A DNA stretch of 64,000 nucleotides from Bryobacteraceae bacterium (GTDB lineage Bacteria > Acidobacteriota > Terriglobia > Bryobacterales > Bryobacteraceae), in contig BPGD01000001.1 of assembly GCA_026002855.1 (NCBI GenBank), positions 3,914,001-3,978,000 of the forward strand, written 5' to 3'. A program made the translations under genes and the position numbers. The notes below the pieces were generated by a model that was given only the letters and a program-made list of their open reading frames with translations, made no database searches and was not told the DNA's origin. Shown here piece after piece: positions 52,036 to 61,897 of this stretch (its first letter is position 1; the number at the start of each line of letters is the position of its first letter).

Positions 52036-53403
52036 TCAATCGAAGGAAATGCTGCGCACCATCTGCTGGAAGAGGGGCTCGAAGGACGGATAATCCGGCA
52101 CTGGCGCCACGCAGACGACGTAGAAGAGTTCGGTCTCGAGATCGGCGGTAATGAGGACGTCAATTTCGCGGAGACCGGCGAAAGGCGAATCGGAGGAAAG
52201 GCGTGTGACGAGTCCGCGGCGGCCTCCGACGACAACGCGCTGGGGCTGTTCGAGAACCCTCATGTTCGACTCGCGCCGGACCATGGCGTCGATCAGCGCC
52301 CGGGTATCGCGATCGAGGCTGACCAGGCGATCCGGAATTTTTTCGCGGCGGATGATGACGCCATAGCCGACGAACCCCTGGACGACGCCTTCCGGAGGGG
52401 CGATGGTGATGCCGCCCTCGGAGCGGCTGACGCGCCAGTTGTCGGGGTATTCGATGCGGAAGCCGTCGCCGCGCCAGGCCTGCATTCGCTGCGAGACGCT
52501 GACGCGCTCCGGCTTCGGCGCCTGCGGCAGAGCGGCGGGGGAGACGCTTCCCTGCTCCGGCTTCTTGACGGCGGGGAGCTTTTCGACGATGGCCTTGATC
52601 CGGTTCAGGTCGCCTTCCTGGGCGTTGTAGTCGCCTCGCGGCATATAAGGGAGTTGCTCTTCGATGGCCTTGACGCGGTTGCCCGGGTTGGGGTGCGAAG
52701 CAGTAAAGATTTCGACGAGCTTTGGCGTCTTGCCCTTGCGCTCCGCCTCCAGCTTTTCAAAGAAGCGGGCCATCTCGATCGGGTTGTAGCCGGAGCGGGC
52801 CATCGTATAGGCCCCAAGCAGGTCAGCATCACTCTCGGCGCTGCGCGAATATTTCAGGAGGACCGAATTGGCTCCCAGTCCGATGCCGAGCTGGGCGAGC
52901 TGGCCCATGAGTCCGCCGCCGGTCATCGACCCGGCCAGCAAGGCCACAAGCTGGGTGAACTGCGCCTTGGTGGCCTGGCTGGTGCCGTGGCGGAGGACGA
53001 CATGCGACAGCTCGTGGGCGAGCACGCCGGCCAGTTGCGCCTCGTTTTCGACGGCGCGGATCAGCCCGGTGTGAACGTACATGGGGCCACCAGGCAGGGC
53101 GAAGGCATTGATGGAATCCTCCTGAACCACCTTGAAGAAATACGGGTACTTCTCCAGGCCGCCGCGCTCCACCAGACGCTGGCCGATGCGGTTGATGTAG
53201 TCGGTGAGCTCGCGGTTCTGGACGACCACCATTTTCTGTTCGACCTGACGGGCGAACTCGCGGCCGAGTTCGATGTCCTGCTCCTTGCTGAAGAGGTTGA
53301 ATCCGGGGCGAGGAAGCGGCCGCTTCCTGGCCTGCGCGGCCGCGAAAGGCGCCAGCAGGGCACCGGCCATGGCGGCCACCAGCGCGATGCGTCTCGTCAT
53401 CAT
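52036..53403 (-). CDS. Secreted M48-family metallopeptidase (second copy)
   Basis: The 455-residue protein has a signal peptide (ALVAAMAGALLAPFAAAQ), an M48 domain with NAFALPGGPMYVHTGLI, zinc site AHELSHVVLRHG near 130 and ESDADLLGAYTM near 187, and an extra C-terminal domain of about 150 residues (FRIEYPDNWRVSRSEGGITI onward) absent from the copy at 39305. That extension resembles a lipoprotein-like or PsbP/LpqN-type fold, suggesting binding of a partner or lipid. An AGGAG site precedes two adjacent ATGs (53403 and 53400). It is divergent from ilvE across 26 bp. Confidence 0.85.
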   Translation of the reverse strand: MMTRRIALVAAMAGALLAPFAAAQARKRPLPRPGFNLFSKEQDIELGREFARQVEQKMVVVQNRELTDYINRIGQRLVERGGLEKYPYFFKVVQEDSINAFALPGGPMYVHTGLIRAVENEAQLAGVLAHELSHVVLRHGTSQATKAQFTQLVALLAGSMTGGGLMGQLAQLGIGLGANSVLLKYSRSAESDADLLGAYTMARSGYNPIEMARFFEKLEAERKGKTPKLVEIFTASHPNPGNRVKAIEEQLPYMPRGDYNAQEGDLNRIKAIVEKLPAVKKPEQGSVSPAALPQAPKPERVSVSQRMQAWRGDGFRIEYPDNWRVSRSEGGITIAPPEGVVQGFVGYGVIIRREKIPDRLVSLDRDTRALIDAMVRRESNMRVLEQPQRVVVGGRRGLVTRLSSDSPFAGLREIDVLITADLETELFYVVCVAPVPDYPSFEPLFQQMVRSISFD

Positions 53404-53429
53404 AGGCCCTCTCCTATCATGCTGGCATA

Positions 53430-54362
53430 ATGGACGGTATGACGCCCACTGAAAAAATCTGGCACAACGGGCGGTTTATCGCCTGGGAGGATGCCCGCAT
53501 TCATGTGCTGTCCCATGTGGTCAGCTACGGCAGTTCGGTGTTTGAAGGCGTGCGCTGTTATGACACCGAGCGAGGCCCGGCCATTTTCCGGCTGCGCGAG
53601 CACACGCGGCGGCTGCTGGATTCGGCCAAGATTTACCGCATTCCGGTGGAATATTCGCTTGAACAGCTCATGGAGGCGCAGATCGAGCTGGTGCGCGTGA
53701 ACCGGCTGCGGTCCTGCTACATCCGCCCGATCATCCTGCGCGGCTACGGCGGGATGGGCGTGCTGCCCGCCAACAATCCGACGGAAGTGTTCCTGGCCTG
53801 CTGGGAGTGGGGCAAATATCTTGGCGAGGAGGCGCTGGCCGCGGGCGTCGACGTCTGTGTTTCGAGCTGGAACCGGATGGCGCCGAACACGTTCCCTGCC
53901 CTGGCCAAGGCCGGCGGCAACTACATCAACTCGCAACTGATCCGGATGGAGGCCAACCAGAACGGCTACGCCGAGGGCATCGCGCTGGGTCCTGACGGAC
54001 TGGTAAGCGAGGGCTCGGGCGAAAACATTTTCGTCATCCGCGACGGCCGCATCTACACGCCGCCCGTCTCGGCGGGCATTCTTCCGGGCATCACGCGCGA
54101 TTCGATCCTGACGCTGGCGCGCGAGGCCGGCATTGAGGTGGTGGAGACCGACATTCCGCGCGAGATGCTCTATATCGCTGACGAGATCTTTTTCACCGGG
54201 ACGGCAGCGGAGGTGACGCCGGTTCGAAGTGTTGACCGCATTCCGGTCGGCAGCGGACGGCGCGGGCCGGTGACCGAGCGGCTGCAACGCGCCTTCTTCG
54301 ACATTGTGGAGGGGCGCGCCGAGGACCGGCATGGGTGGCTGACGCCGGTGCCGGCCGCCTGA
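53430..54362 (+). CDS. ilvE: Branched-chain amino acid aminotransferase
   Basis: The 310-residue class IV PLP enzyme has [58 protein letters not shown] with the PLP-binding Lys near 160, [20 protein letters not shown], and [16 protein letters not shown]. It performs the last step of Val, Leu and Ile synthesis with 2-oxoglutarate/glutamate. The start could be ATG 53430 or 53439. A CATAAT at 53426-53431 would place the transcription start at about 53439, which favours a leaderless start there, though the matching -35 is weak. Confidence 0.9.
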   Translation: MDGMTPTEKIWHNGRFIAWEDARIHVLSHVVSYGSSVFEGVRCYDTERGPAIFRLREHTRRLLDSAKIYRIPVEYSLEQLMEAQIELVRVNRLRSCYIRPIILRGYGGMGVLPANNPTEVFLACWEWGKYLGEEALAAGVDVCVSSWNRMAPNTFPALAKAGGNYINSQLIRMEANQNGYAEGIALGPDGLVSEGSGENIFVIRDGRIYTPPVSAGILPGITRDSILTLAREAGIEVVETDIPREMLYIADEIFFTGTAAEVTPVRSVDRIPVGSGRRGPVTERLQRAFFDIVEGRAEDRHGWLTPVPAA

Positions 54363-54497
54363 GCCGGGATGCGAAAGGAAGATGGCCGCCGGTTCCGCTC
54401 CCAATGTCAACCTCCCCCGAGATTCACGTTTCGGAGCGGGCCGGCGGCCTGGCTGATTCCACTGTAGAACGCCTCGGCGGCGGCGGCCAAGGGCGGC

Positions 54498-54519
54498 CGC
54501 GCCGGGGAGGGCGCGTTTT
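54498..54519 (+). terminator. Candidate terminator after ilvE
   Basis: CGCGCC (54498-54503) pairs with GGCGCG (54510-54515) around a G-rich 6-nt loop and is followed by TTTTC. It lies 135 bp past ilvE and 80 bp before the nagA-like start. The short T run makes it a weak call. Confidence 0.4.
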
Positions 54520-54598
54520 CAACAGCTTTATTGCATTTTCCGCTCAATGAGTTAGGCTGTGAATGGAGTGGAGAAGCTGTGCATAAAACGGAACGGCC

Positions 54599-55747
54599 AT
54601 GAAATGTTCTGGCATTGACGCTCTGACCGGCGAGGCGGTGGAGATCACCGCCGAAGGCGGCGCCATCACGGCGGTGGAGCCGCTGCTCGGCGCGCCGCGG
54701 GGGCTGCGCTGGCTGGCGCCGGGGTTCATCGATCTCCAGGTGAACGGATTTGCGGGCGCCGATTACTGCGGGCCGGAGACGACGCAGGAGGCGATCGCGA
54801 GGTCGCTGGAGGCGCTGTTCGCCACCGGCGTGACTCGCATTTTTGCCACGGTGATCACCGGGCCGCGCGAGGCGATGCTGGCGGCGATACGCAACCTGGC
54901 GCGGGCGCGGCGCGAGCTGCCGCATGGACGGGCGATTGAGGCGGTCCACGTGGAGGGGCCGTTCATCTCGCCGCACGACGGGCCGCGCGGCGCGCATCCG
55001 CGGCAACACGTGCGTCCGCCGGACATCGACGAGTTCCGCCGCTGGCAGGAGGCGGCCGAGGGGCTGGTGCGGCTGGTGACGGTATCGCCGGAGTGGCCCG
55101 GCGCGCCGGCGTTCATCGAGGCGTTGACGAGCGAAGGCGTGGTGGCCGCCATCGGGCACCTGGATGCGACGGCGGAGCAGATTGACGCCGCCGTGCGGGC
55201 CGGAGCGCGCCTGTCGACGCACCTGGGCAACGGCTCGCACGCGCAGCTTCCGCGGCATCCGAACTATCTGTGGCAACAACTGGCCGATGACCGGCTGGCG
55301 GCGTCGTTCATCGTGGACGGCATTCATCTGGACACGGCGTTCCTCCGCGTGGCGCTGCGGGCCAAGGGCATCGAGCGCAGCGTGCTGATCACCGACGCGG
55401 TGGCACCGGCCGGCTGCGAGCCAGGGCCCTACCGGCTGGGCGCCGTGGACGTCGAGCTTCACCCGGAAGGCCGTGTGACGCTGCGGGGAACGGACCGGCT
55501 GGCCGGCAGCGCGTTGCGGATGGACCGGGGCGTGGAGAATCTGATGCGGCTCGCCGGACTCACGCTGCCGGAGGCACTGACGATGGCGGCGCGGAACCCG
55601 GCGAGGGTCGGCCGGGTGGAGCATCGCCTGCGCGGGCTCCAGCCAGGCGAGCGGGCCGACATTGTGGAATTTGATTATGACGCGGCTTCCAGATCGATCC
55701 GCGTGACGCGGACGTGGCTGGAGGGCGAACTGGTCTTTGCAGCCTGA
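54599..55747 (+). CDS. nagA: N-acetylglucosamine-6-phosphate deacetylase-like amidohydrolase
   Basis: The 382-residue metal-dependent TIM-barrel protein has the NagA layout: LAPGFIDLQVNGFAGADY near 43, AVHVEGPFISPHDGPRGAHP with the metal-ligand Glu near 120, IGHLDATAEQIDAAV, STHLGNGSHAQLPRHPNYLWQ, VDGIHLD, and SVLITDAVAPAG with the catalytic Asp. NagA converts GlcNAc-6-phosphate to glucosamine-6-phosphate in amino-sugar recycling. The usual HLFNAM motif reads HLGNGS and the GIH motif is followed by LD, so substrate preference may differ. No nagB or nagE is adjacent. Confidence 0.8.
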   Translation: MKCSGIDALTGEAVEITAEGGAITAVEPLLGAPRGLRWLAPGFIDLQVNGFAGADYCGPETTQEAIARSLEALFATGVTRIFATVITGPREAMLAAIRNLARARRELPHGRAIEAVHVEGPFISPHDGPRGAHPRQHVRPPDIDEFRRWQEAAEGLVRLVTVSPEWPGAPAFIEALTSEGVVAAIGHLDATAEQIDAAVRAGARLSTHLGNGSHAQLPRHPNYLWQQLADDRLAASFIVDGIHLDTAFLRVALRAKGIERSVLITDAVAPAGCEPGPYRLGAVDVELHPEGRVTLRGTDRLAGSALRMDRGVENLMRLAGLTLPEALTMAARNPARVGRVEHRLRGLQPGERADIVEFDYDAASRSIRVTRTWLEGELVFAA

Positions 55748-55802
55748 GGGCTGTTTCCCTGCCCTGCCCCGTGCCGCAGATGAATCCGCGGGCGGACTGG
55801 GC

Positions 55803-56870
55803 TCATTGGCCGCGGCCGCCTCGCGCCGGAGGGGCCGCAGCGGCGCCTCCCCCGATGACGCCGCCTCCTCCAACAGCGCCACCGCTCCGTGTGCCCAAGC
55901 TGCCGGCGCCCACGGTTCCGCCGACGGGAGCGCTGGCGGAGACGGGCGCGCTAGGGGTGTAAGTGGAGCCGGCCGCACTCCGCCGTGGCAGGGAGCCCGG
56001 CAGCCCTGCGCCAAAGGCCCCGCGATCCGGGGCCACGCCAGAACCGGGCCCGCGCTGAGGCGGGAAATAGACGTACTGCACGGTGGAGGGGGTGTAGTAA
56101 TAGTAACCGAACGGACTGCGGACGTATTCACTCCAGGGGATGTAGGTGGCGAAGCCGAAGTACGGGTTCCAGAACCACCGGCCGCCAGTGAATGAGCTCG
56201 ACATCAACCCGGCCTGGCGGGCGGCGGAGACGTTGGCCATGGCGATGTAACCGGCGCGGCGCTTCGACCAGCGGTAGAGCGCGTCGGTCCCTTTGCCCTG
56301 ATCAAACTTCGCGGCCACCCAACCGCCGTTGGCGGCGGAAAGCTCGCGGCCGCCCTTCAGGGTCCAGGCCTGGCCGCCCGCCCGGACCTCGGCCTGTCCG
56401 TTGAAGACGCGGATGCGGACGGGCGTGGCCTGCAACCGGTACAGTCCCGCCTTGTGGATGCTGACTTCAGTGTCGCCGACGAGGAGCGTGAGGGAGTGCT
56501 CCCTGAGCAGCTCGACGACATCGGCGAGCGCGACGCCTTTCAGCAATTCCACGCGCACCGCGTCGAGCCGGCTTGACTGCATGCGCACGGCCGAGGATTC
56601 ACCGATGCGGAGAAAGGCGCCCGGGGTGAGCAGGAGCTCGGCGCGGCCTTCCTGCGTCTCCAGCGTCTGGCCCTCTTTGAGTTCCACCAGCTCGGTGGGC
56701 CTGCGTTCGAACGGCTTCAGCGAGCCGCTGCGCGCGTCAGCGAGGAAAACATCGCCATCGGCGACGTTGATGAGCCCGGCGCGCGCGGAAATGGCCTGTT
56801 GGGCGAGCGCGCCGGAGGGCGCAAGCGCGAGCAGGGCCGCCGCAGCCATCAGAGGCGGAAGGAGTTTCAT
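55803..56870 (-). CDS. Secreted FecR-domain protein with Gly/Ala-rich tail (355 aa)
   Basis: A signal peptide (MAAAALLALAPSGALAQ) is followed by a FecR-like region (residues about 30-165: GLINVADGDVFLADARSGSL, EGRAELLLTPGAFLRIGESS, VRIRVFNGQAEVRAGGQAWT). A Tyr/Trp/Phe-rich segment follows (GGRWFWNPYFGFATYIPWSE), then a low-complexity Gly/Ala/Ser/Pro tail ending GGRGQ. The plan matches the protein at 48182-50989 in miniature, so the two are likely paralogues or share a role. GGGAG lies 6 nt before the ATG at 56870. No sigma factor is encoded nearby. Confidence 0.75.
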   Translation of the reverse strand: MKLLPPLMAAAALLALAPSGALAQQAISARAGLINVADGDVFLADARSGSLKPFERRPTELVELKEGQTLETQEGRAELLLTPGAFLRIGESSAVRMQSSRLDAVRVELLKGVALADVVELLREHSLTLLVGDTEVSIHKAGLYRLQATPVRIRVFNGQAEVRAGGQAWTLKGGRELSAANGGWVAAKFDQGKGTDALYRWSKRRAGYIAMANVSAARQAGLMSSSFTGGRWFWNPYFGFATYIPWSEYVRSPFGYYYYTPSTVQYVYFPPQRGPGSGVAPDRGAFGAGLPGSLPRRSAAGSTYTPSAPVSASAPVGGTVGAGSLGTRSGGAVGGGGVIGGGAAAAPPARGGRGQ

Positions 56871-56965
56871 GGGAGGCTCCCTGACCAAGTGTGACCGCAC
56901 GGTTGGACGGAAGTCAATTGACGACCGTTTCAACATTTCCGGGAATTTCCGCCGGGGGGCGGCCG

Positions 56966-57253
56966 TCAGGCGATGCGGGTGAAGGTGGCGATGCGAGGCT
57001 CGCCCTGGGCGAGTTCGGCCAGAACGGCGCCGAGCCGCTGAAGGTGCGGCGTGGCCAGATGACGGTCCAGCGCCTCGCGCGAGGTCCAGTTTTCGAAAAA
57101 GAGGAAGTGGCCGGGGTTGTCGGTGGAGACGTGAAGATCGTACTGGAGGCAGCCCTCTTCGGCGCGGGTGGGGGCGATGAGTGCTTCGAGTTCGCGGCGG
57201 AGCTGCTCGTGACAGCCAGGTCTGGCGATGATTTCGGCAACAACGGTAAGCAT
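56966..57253 (-). CDS. ABM-domain (antibiotic biosynthesis monooxygenase-like) protein
   Basis: The 95-residue protein matches the small dimeric ABM/YgiN fold: VVAEIIARPGCHEQLRRELE, TRAEEGCLQYDLHVSTD, FLFFENWTSREALDRHLATP. Members are quinol monooxygenases, haem-degrading enzymes or of unknown role. No haem-ligand Asn/His pair of the IsdG type is evident. It starts 32 bp after the response regulator gene and could be co-transcribed with the two-component pair. Confidence 0.85.
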   Translation of the reverse strand: MLTVVAEIIARPGCHEQLRRELEALIAPTRAEEGCLQYDLHVSTDNPGHFLFFENWTSREALDRHLATPHLQRLGAVLAELAQGEPRIATFTRIA

Positions 57254-57285
57254 GATGCGATTGTCGCAGGGTTGCAGCGTGCGCG

Positions 57286-58743
57286 TCAGGACTGGCGTTT
57301 GCGGATGGGGATGCCGAGCCGTTTGATCTTCTGGTTCAGCGTGGACAGCGGAATCTTCAACAGCGCGGCGGCGTCGGTCTGGGAGTAGTTGCAGGCCTCC
57401 AGGGCCTCAATGATGGTGCGGGCCTCGAAGTCGGCGACTTTTTCAAATAGGCTCGCGTCGGGCGGCAGCGCGCCCGTGCCGGGACGGCCGAGCCGCACGC
57501 CAGTGGACTGAAGGAGCTGCTCGGGCAGCACGCTCACCGGAACCACCTCACTGGTGGCAAGCACCACGGCGCGTTCAATGGCGTTTTCCAGTTCGCGCAC
57601 GTTGCCTGGCCAGTTGTAGTCCATCAGCAGGTGCATGGCCTCGGGCTCGAAGCGGAGGACGGAGCGGCCCTGCGAGTCGAGGAACTTGTTGTTCTCGCGG
57701 CAGTAGACCTGGAAGAAGTGATCCACCAGCAGCGGGATGTCCTCCTTGCGCTCGCGCAGCGGCGGCAGGTGGATATTGATGACATTGAGGCGATAATAGA
57801 GGTCCTGGCGGAACCTGCCTTCTTCGACGAGGCGGGCCAGGTCGGCGTTGGTGGCGGCGACGATGCGGACATCGACGCGGATGGTTTCGGTGGAGCCGAC
57901 GGGCATGAATTCGCGCTCCTGGATGACGCGCAGGAGCTTGACCTGCATGTCGGGCGTGAGGGTGCCGATTTCGTCGAAGAAGATGGTGCCGTGGTTGGCG
58001 ATTTCGAAGTAGCCGCGGCGGTTGGCGACGGCGCCGGTGAAGGCGCCCTTGACGTGGCCGAAGAGGGTGGATTCGAGCAGGTCCGGGGGAAGCGAGCCGG
58101 AGTTGACGCCGACGAAGGGCTTGTCGGCGCGGGGCGAGTTGGCGTGGATGGCCTTGGCGATGAGCTCCTTGCCGGTGCCGGTTTCGCCGGTGATGAGGAT
58201 GTTGCTTTTCGACGGCGCCACCTGGGCGACGAGGTCGAGCACGCGCAGCATGCGCTCGCTCTTGCCGACGATGTTGGGGAAGGCGTAGCGCTCTTTCAGG
58301 GCGCGGCGGAGCTCGCGGTTTTCGCGCTCGAGCCGGGTGCGCGCGATCTGGCGGTCGATTTCGATGAGGAGCTTTTCGTTGTCCCAGGGCTTGGAGAAGT
58401 AGTCGTTGGCGCCGGACTTGAGCGCTTCGACGGCGACCTCGACCGAGCCGTAGGCGGTGATGAGGAAGATGGGCGTTTCGCGGTCGCGGCGGCGGATCTC
58501 GTCGAGGACCTCGAGGCCGGAGCGGTCCGGCATCATCAGGTCGAGCAGGACGAGGTCGAAGACGCCGGACTCGAAGCGGCGCAGGCCCTCGGCGGCGGTT
58601 TCGGCGGCGGCGACGGAGTAGCCTTCGCCTTCGAGCAGCAATTCGAGCGACTCGCGGATGTCGGCCTCGTCGTCGATGACGAGGATCCGGCCGCGGTTCG
58701 TGCGGGGCGCGTCCGCTGGGGTTTCCACTTCAGGCCGAGGCAT
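57286..58743 (-). CDS. NtrC-type sigma54-dependent response regulator
   Basis: The 485-residue protein has three domains in order: receiver (about 18-135, phospho-acceptor Asp68 in LLDLMMPDRSG), AAA+ activator (GETGTGKE near 186, GAFTGA near 236 for sigma54 contact, GTIFFDEIGTL) and a Fis-type helix-turn-helix (about 440-480, ALEACNYSQTDAAALLKI). It should activate RpoN promoters when phosphorylated by the kinase encoded just upstream, whose coding sequence overlaps its start by 14 bp. Confidence 0.92.
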   Translation of the reverse strand: MPRPEVETPADAPRTNRGRILVIDDEADIRESLELLLEGEGYSVAAAETAAEGLRRFESGVFDLVLLDLMMPDRSGLEVLDEIRRRDRETPIFLITAYGSVEVAVEALKSGANDYFSKPWDNEKLLIEIDRQIARTRLERENRELRRALKERYAFPNIVGKSERMLRVLDLVAQVAPSKSNILITGETGTGKELIAKAIHANSPRADKPFVGVNSGSLPPDLLESTLFGHVKGAFTGAVANRRGYFEIANHGTIFFDEIGTLTPDMQVKLLRVIQEREFMPVGSTETIRVDVRIVAATNADLARLVEEGRFRQDLYYRLNVINIHLPPLRERKEDIPLLVDHFFQVYCRENNKFLDSQGRSVLRFEPEAMHLLMDYNWPGNVRELENAIERAVVLATSEVVPVSVLPEQLLQSTGVRLGRPGTGALPPDASLFEKVADFEARTIIEALEACNYSQTDAAALLKIPLSTLNQKIKRLGIPIRKRQS

Positions 58744-61687
58744 CAGCAGTTTTCCGGTTCATGGCGGGAAATTCGAGCCGGAACACGGCGCCGCCAGTGG
58801 GCGGCGAGCCGGCTTCGATCAGGCCGCCATGCTCTTCCACAATGCCATAACTGACACTGAGGCCGAGGCCGGTGCCTTTGCGGGCGCCCTTGGTGGTGAA
58901 GAAGGGGTCGAAGATGCGGGGCAGATGCTCGGGCGGGATGCCCGGGCCGGTGTCGCGCACCTCGGCGCGCACGGTGGCGCCATCGGAGTGCGAGCACAGC
59001 ACGAGCCGGCGGGGCGCGCCTTCGGGCAGGCCGGCCATGGCGTCGCGCGCGTTGAGCAGGAGGTTGAGGAAGACCTGCTGGAGCTTGCCGGCATTGCCGC
59101 GCACGGGCGGCAGCTCCGGGGCGAGCTCGTAGACGATTTCGATCCGGTGCTTTTCGAACTGGTGTTCGAGCAGGGAAACGGTCTCGCGGATGACGCGGTT
59201 CAGGTCGAGCGGCTCGAAGTCGGCGCCGGAGGTGCGCGAAAAATTCAGCAGCGAGTTGACGATTTCAGAGGCGCGAAAGGTCTGGCGGGCGATCTTGTCG
59301 AGGATGCGGGCCTTCTGCTCGTCGCCGGCGAGCTGCTTGGCGAGCATCTGGGCGTAGGTGGAGATGACGGCGAGCGGAGTGTTCACCTCGTGGGCCACGC
59401 CGGCGGCCAGCAGGCCGATCGAGCTGAGCTTGTCGGCCTGAATGAGGCGCCGCTCGAGCTCCTCGCGCTCGGTGACGTCATCGAAGATGATCAGGCGGCC
59501 GATGCGCTGGCCGTCCCTGGTGACCAGCGGCGCGATGGCGATGTTGACGATGGGGTCGCGCTGCGCGCCTGCGTCGGCGGCGCCCTCGGCGCCGTTGCCG
59601 TTGCCATTGCCGCCGGCGAGCCGGCGCGCGAGGGCGGAACGTTTCAGCGGAATCTTGTAGAGCTGGTGGACCTGCGACTCCCCCCGAAGGGCCTCGAAGT
59701 GAACGGCGAGTTCGGGCGGGAACAGCTCATTCAGGCGCCGGCCAAGCGCGGCCGAGCGGGGCACGCCGGTGAGCCGTTCGATCTGCGAGTTCCAGCTTTC
59801 GACGCGGTCGTCGAGATCGGCAGCGAGAATGCCGACGTTGATCGACTCGACGATGTTTTCACTGAATTCCTTGAGCCGCTCGTACTGTTCCACCTTGGCG
59901 GCCAGCGAGCGGTACAGGCGGGCGTTTTCCACCGCCATGGCGATGTAGCCGGCCAGCGAGATCAGCAGGTCAATGTCGTCGGAAGAGAGGAAGTCGCCCT
60001 TGGTGGTGCGGCTGACGCCCAGCCAGGCGAGCGTCCGGCCGCGGAAGGTGCACGGCAGATAGTAGGTGAGGTCAAGCAGCGCAAGCGTCTCGCGCACCGG
60101 AGGCGGCAGGCGCCGGGAGACGACGTCGAGGGTGTGATGCGTGTGCTCGAAGAAGAGGTAGGGCTCCTTCGGGTGCTCCGGCAGGAAGGAGAGGTCGAGC
60201 GGTTCCCTTTCGAGATGCGTGAGGAAGCCGTCGCGGTCGAGCGCCGAATGGAGGCGGAAGCCGCTGCCGTCTTCCTTCGAGAGGAAGAAGGCGACGTGAT
60301 CGACCGAGAGCGTGTTGAGGAGGCGTTCGCCGACGCTGCGCAGGGTGCGGTCGAGATCCATTTCGGAGGTCAGCTCGCGGGCGAAGCTCAGCAGGGTGCG
60401 GCGGTAGTCAAAGCGGTCGCGGTAGAAGACGTGGCGGTCGAGCTGCTCCTGGATCCAGTGGCGCAGCGGTTCGAAGACGAGCGCGGCGATAAGCACCAGC
60501 AGCACCACCGCCGTCGGGCTCAGCTCGTCGCGGCGCGAGAGCGCATAGACAAGCAGAGAGACGATGCCGAGCACAGACAGCGTGGCCAGCAGATAGACGT
60601 AGCCCTGCTGGAAGATGATGTCGACGTCCATCAGGCGGTAGCGCAGGATGGCGTAGGCCCAGGTCAGCGGCAGGAACGCCAGGAACAGCACGCTGAGCCG
60701 CATCGTCTCGGTCGGTACCATGCCGGCGGCGAAGGGACCCGCGTAGAGGATCGCAAAGGGCACAACGCCGGCCAGCGTGCCGTTGCGCAGCCACTTGAGC
60801 TGCTGGCGGAGAATCGGGTCGGCGGCGCGGCGGAAACTGAGGTGGAGCACGAGGCCGCCAGCCAGATAACAGGCCGAAAACACGGCAAGCCAGGTGCGAT
60901 CCAGCAGCCAGTTCAGCTCGATGAGCGGCACGGCGCTGCGGACCACGCCGGAAGCGAAGCCGAGCTGGAGGGCGGCCAGCGACAGCGCCGGCAGATAAAT
61001 CGAAAGCGCGCGGCGCAGCGGGAAGGGGCGGCGTCCGGCCGGGAACGTGAGGCAGAAATGAAGAAACAGGGCCGGGGCCAGCAACCCGGCGATCACGTTG
61101 CCGGCGTAGATGGCCGTGTCGAAAGCATTCAGCTTGCCCGTGTAGTGGAAGGTATGGAGGATGAAGCTGGCCAGGCAGAGCAGATAGAAGTGCAGCGCCT
61201 TGGGGGCGCGGTTGCGGCGGAAGAAGACGAAAAGGCCGATGATGAGATAGGCCGCGCCGACCAGGTACTGGAAGAAGAGGGCGCGGTCCCGGTTGGCGTC
61301 GGCGACGATCACCTTGGCGGTGATCTCCACGCCGTCCCGCTCCAGCGTGTAGGTGGCCTTGCCCCAGACGCCGGTGCGAAACAGCAACTGGACGACATCA
61401 ATGGCCTGGCGGACGGCCACGGCGGGCGTGTTTTCAATGGGGGAGATCCGCAGCAGGACGTCGCCGCGGCGGATGCCGGCGCGGTCCGCGGGCCCCCCGG
61501 GCTGGACGTAGACGGCGGTGACGCGCACCCCGCCCTGCGGGCCGGGCGAGTCCATCCAGGTGGCGCCGTCGTCGGGCAGGTGGAAGCGCATCTGCTGCTG
61601 GTAATTGACGCCGGCAAAGATGATTGCCGTCAGCGTCAGCACGACGAGCAGTGCGCCGAGGAACTGGCTTCTCAGTCCCTGTTCCAC
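58730..61687 (-). CDS. PDZ-containing membrane sensor histidine kinase (985 aa)
   Basis: Domain order: one N-terminal helix, a periplasmic PDZ domain (about 50-125, YVQPGGPADRAGIRRGDVLL), seven to eight membrane helices (about 135-410), a GAF domain (about 430-610), a PAS domain (about 620-750, ENIVESINVGILAADLDDRV), a HisKA phospho-acceptor His in GVAHEVNTPLAV near 765, and HATPase with N, G1 and G2 boxes (NLLLNARDAM, DTGPGI, GTGLGLSVSYGIVEEHGG). An extracytoplasmic PDZ on a kinase suggests sensing of protein C termini or coupling to periplasmic proteolysis. The start is GTG with GGAG 6 nt upstream. It forms a two-component pair with the NtrC-type regulator. Confidence 0.9.
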   Translation of the reverse strand: MEQGLRSQFLGALLVVLTLTAIIFAGVNYQQQMRFHLPDDGATWMDSPGPQGGVRVTAVYVQPGGPADRAGIRRGDVLLRISPIENTPAVAVRQAIDVVQLLFRTGVWGKATYTLERDGVEITAKVIVADANRDRALFFQYLVGAAYLIIGLFVFFRRNRAPKALHFYLLCLASFILHTFHYTGKLNAFDTAIYAGNVIAGLLAPALFLHFCLTFPAGRRPFPLRRALSIYLPALSLAALQLGFASGVVRSAVPLIELNWLLDRTWLAVFSACYLAGGLVLHLSFRRAADPILRQQLKWLRNGTLAGVVPFAILYAGPFAAGMVPTETMRLSVLFLAFLPLTWAYAILRYRLMDVDIIFQQGYVYLLATLSVLGIVSLLVYALSRRDELSPTAVVLLVLIAALVFEPLRHWIQEQLDRHVFYRDRFDYRRTLLSFARELTSEMDLDRTLRSVGERLLNTLSVDHVAFFLSKEDGSGFRLHSALDRDGFLTHLEREPLDLSFLPEHPKEPYLFFEHTHHTLDVVSRRLPPPVRETLALLDLTYYLPCTFRGRTLAWLGVSRTTKGDFLSSDDIDLLISLAGYIAMAVENARLYRSLAAKVEQYERLKEFSENIVESINVGILAADLDDRVESWNSQIERLTGVPRSAALGRRLNELFPPELAVHFEALRGESQVHQLYKIPLKRSALARRLAGGNGNGNGAEGAADAGAQRDPIVNIAIAPLVTRDGQRIGRLIIFDDVTEREELERRLIQADKLSSIGLLAAGVAHEVNTPLAVISTYAQMLAKQLAGDEQKARILDKIARQTFRASEIVNSLLNFSRTSGADFEPLDLNRVIRETVSLLEHQFEKHRIEIVYELAPELPPVRGNAGKLQQVFLNLLLNARDAMAGLPEGAPRRLVLCSHSDGATVRAEVRDTGPGIPPEHLPRIFDPFFTTKGARKGTGLGLSVSYGIVEEHGGLIEAGSPPTGGAVFRLEFPAMNRKTADASA

Positions 61688-61897
61688 CCTGGACTCCTCA
61701 GGCAGTCCGGCCGCCGATACACGTCGGCCTGAGCGTCAGGAAGCAATTCTGCTGCCATCTTCCAAGACCGCCTGCTACTTCCAGCCTACACCTGAAATCA
61801 ACGGCTTACCAGCAGAAATTCGCAAAAAGCGGACTGGCCGTACCGGAAGCGGAATTGCACCCTACGAAAATGTGAACTGGCGTTGGCCGCCGCTGTT

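Noticed and set aside
58658-61732. 1024-codon open frame antisense to the histidine kinase
   Set aside because: Same reason: a composition shadow of a real two-component pair, with no domain of its own.
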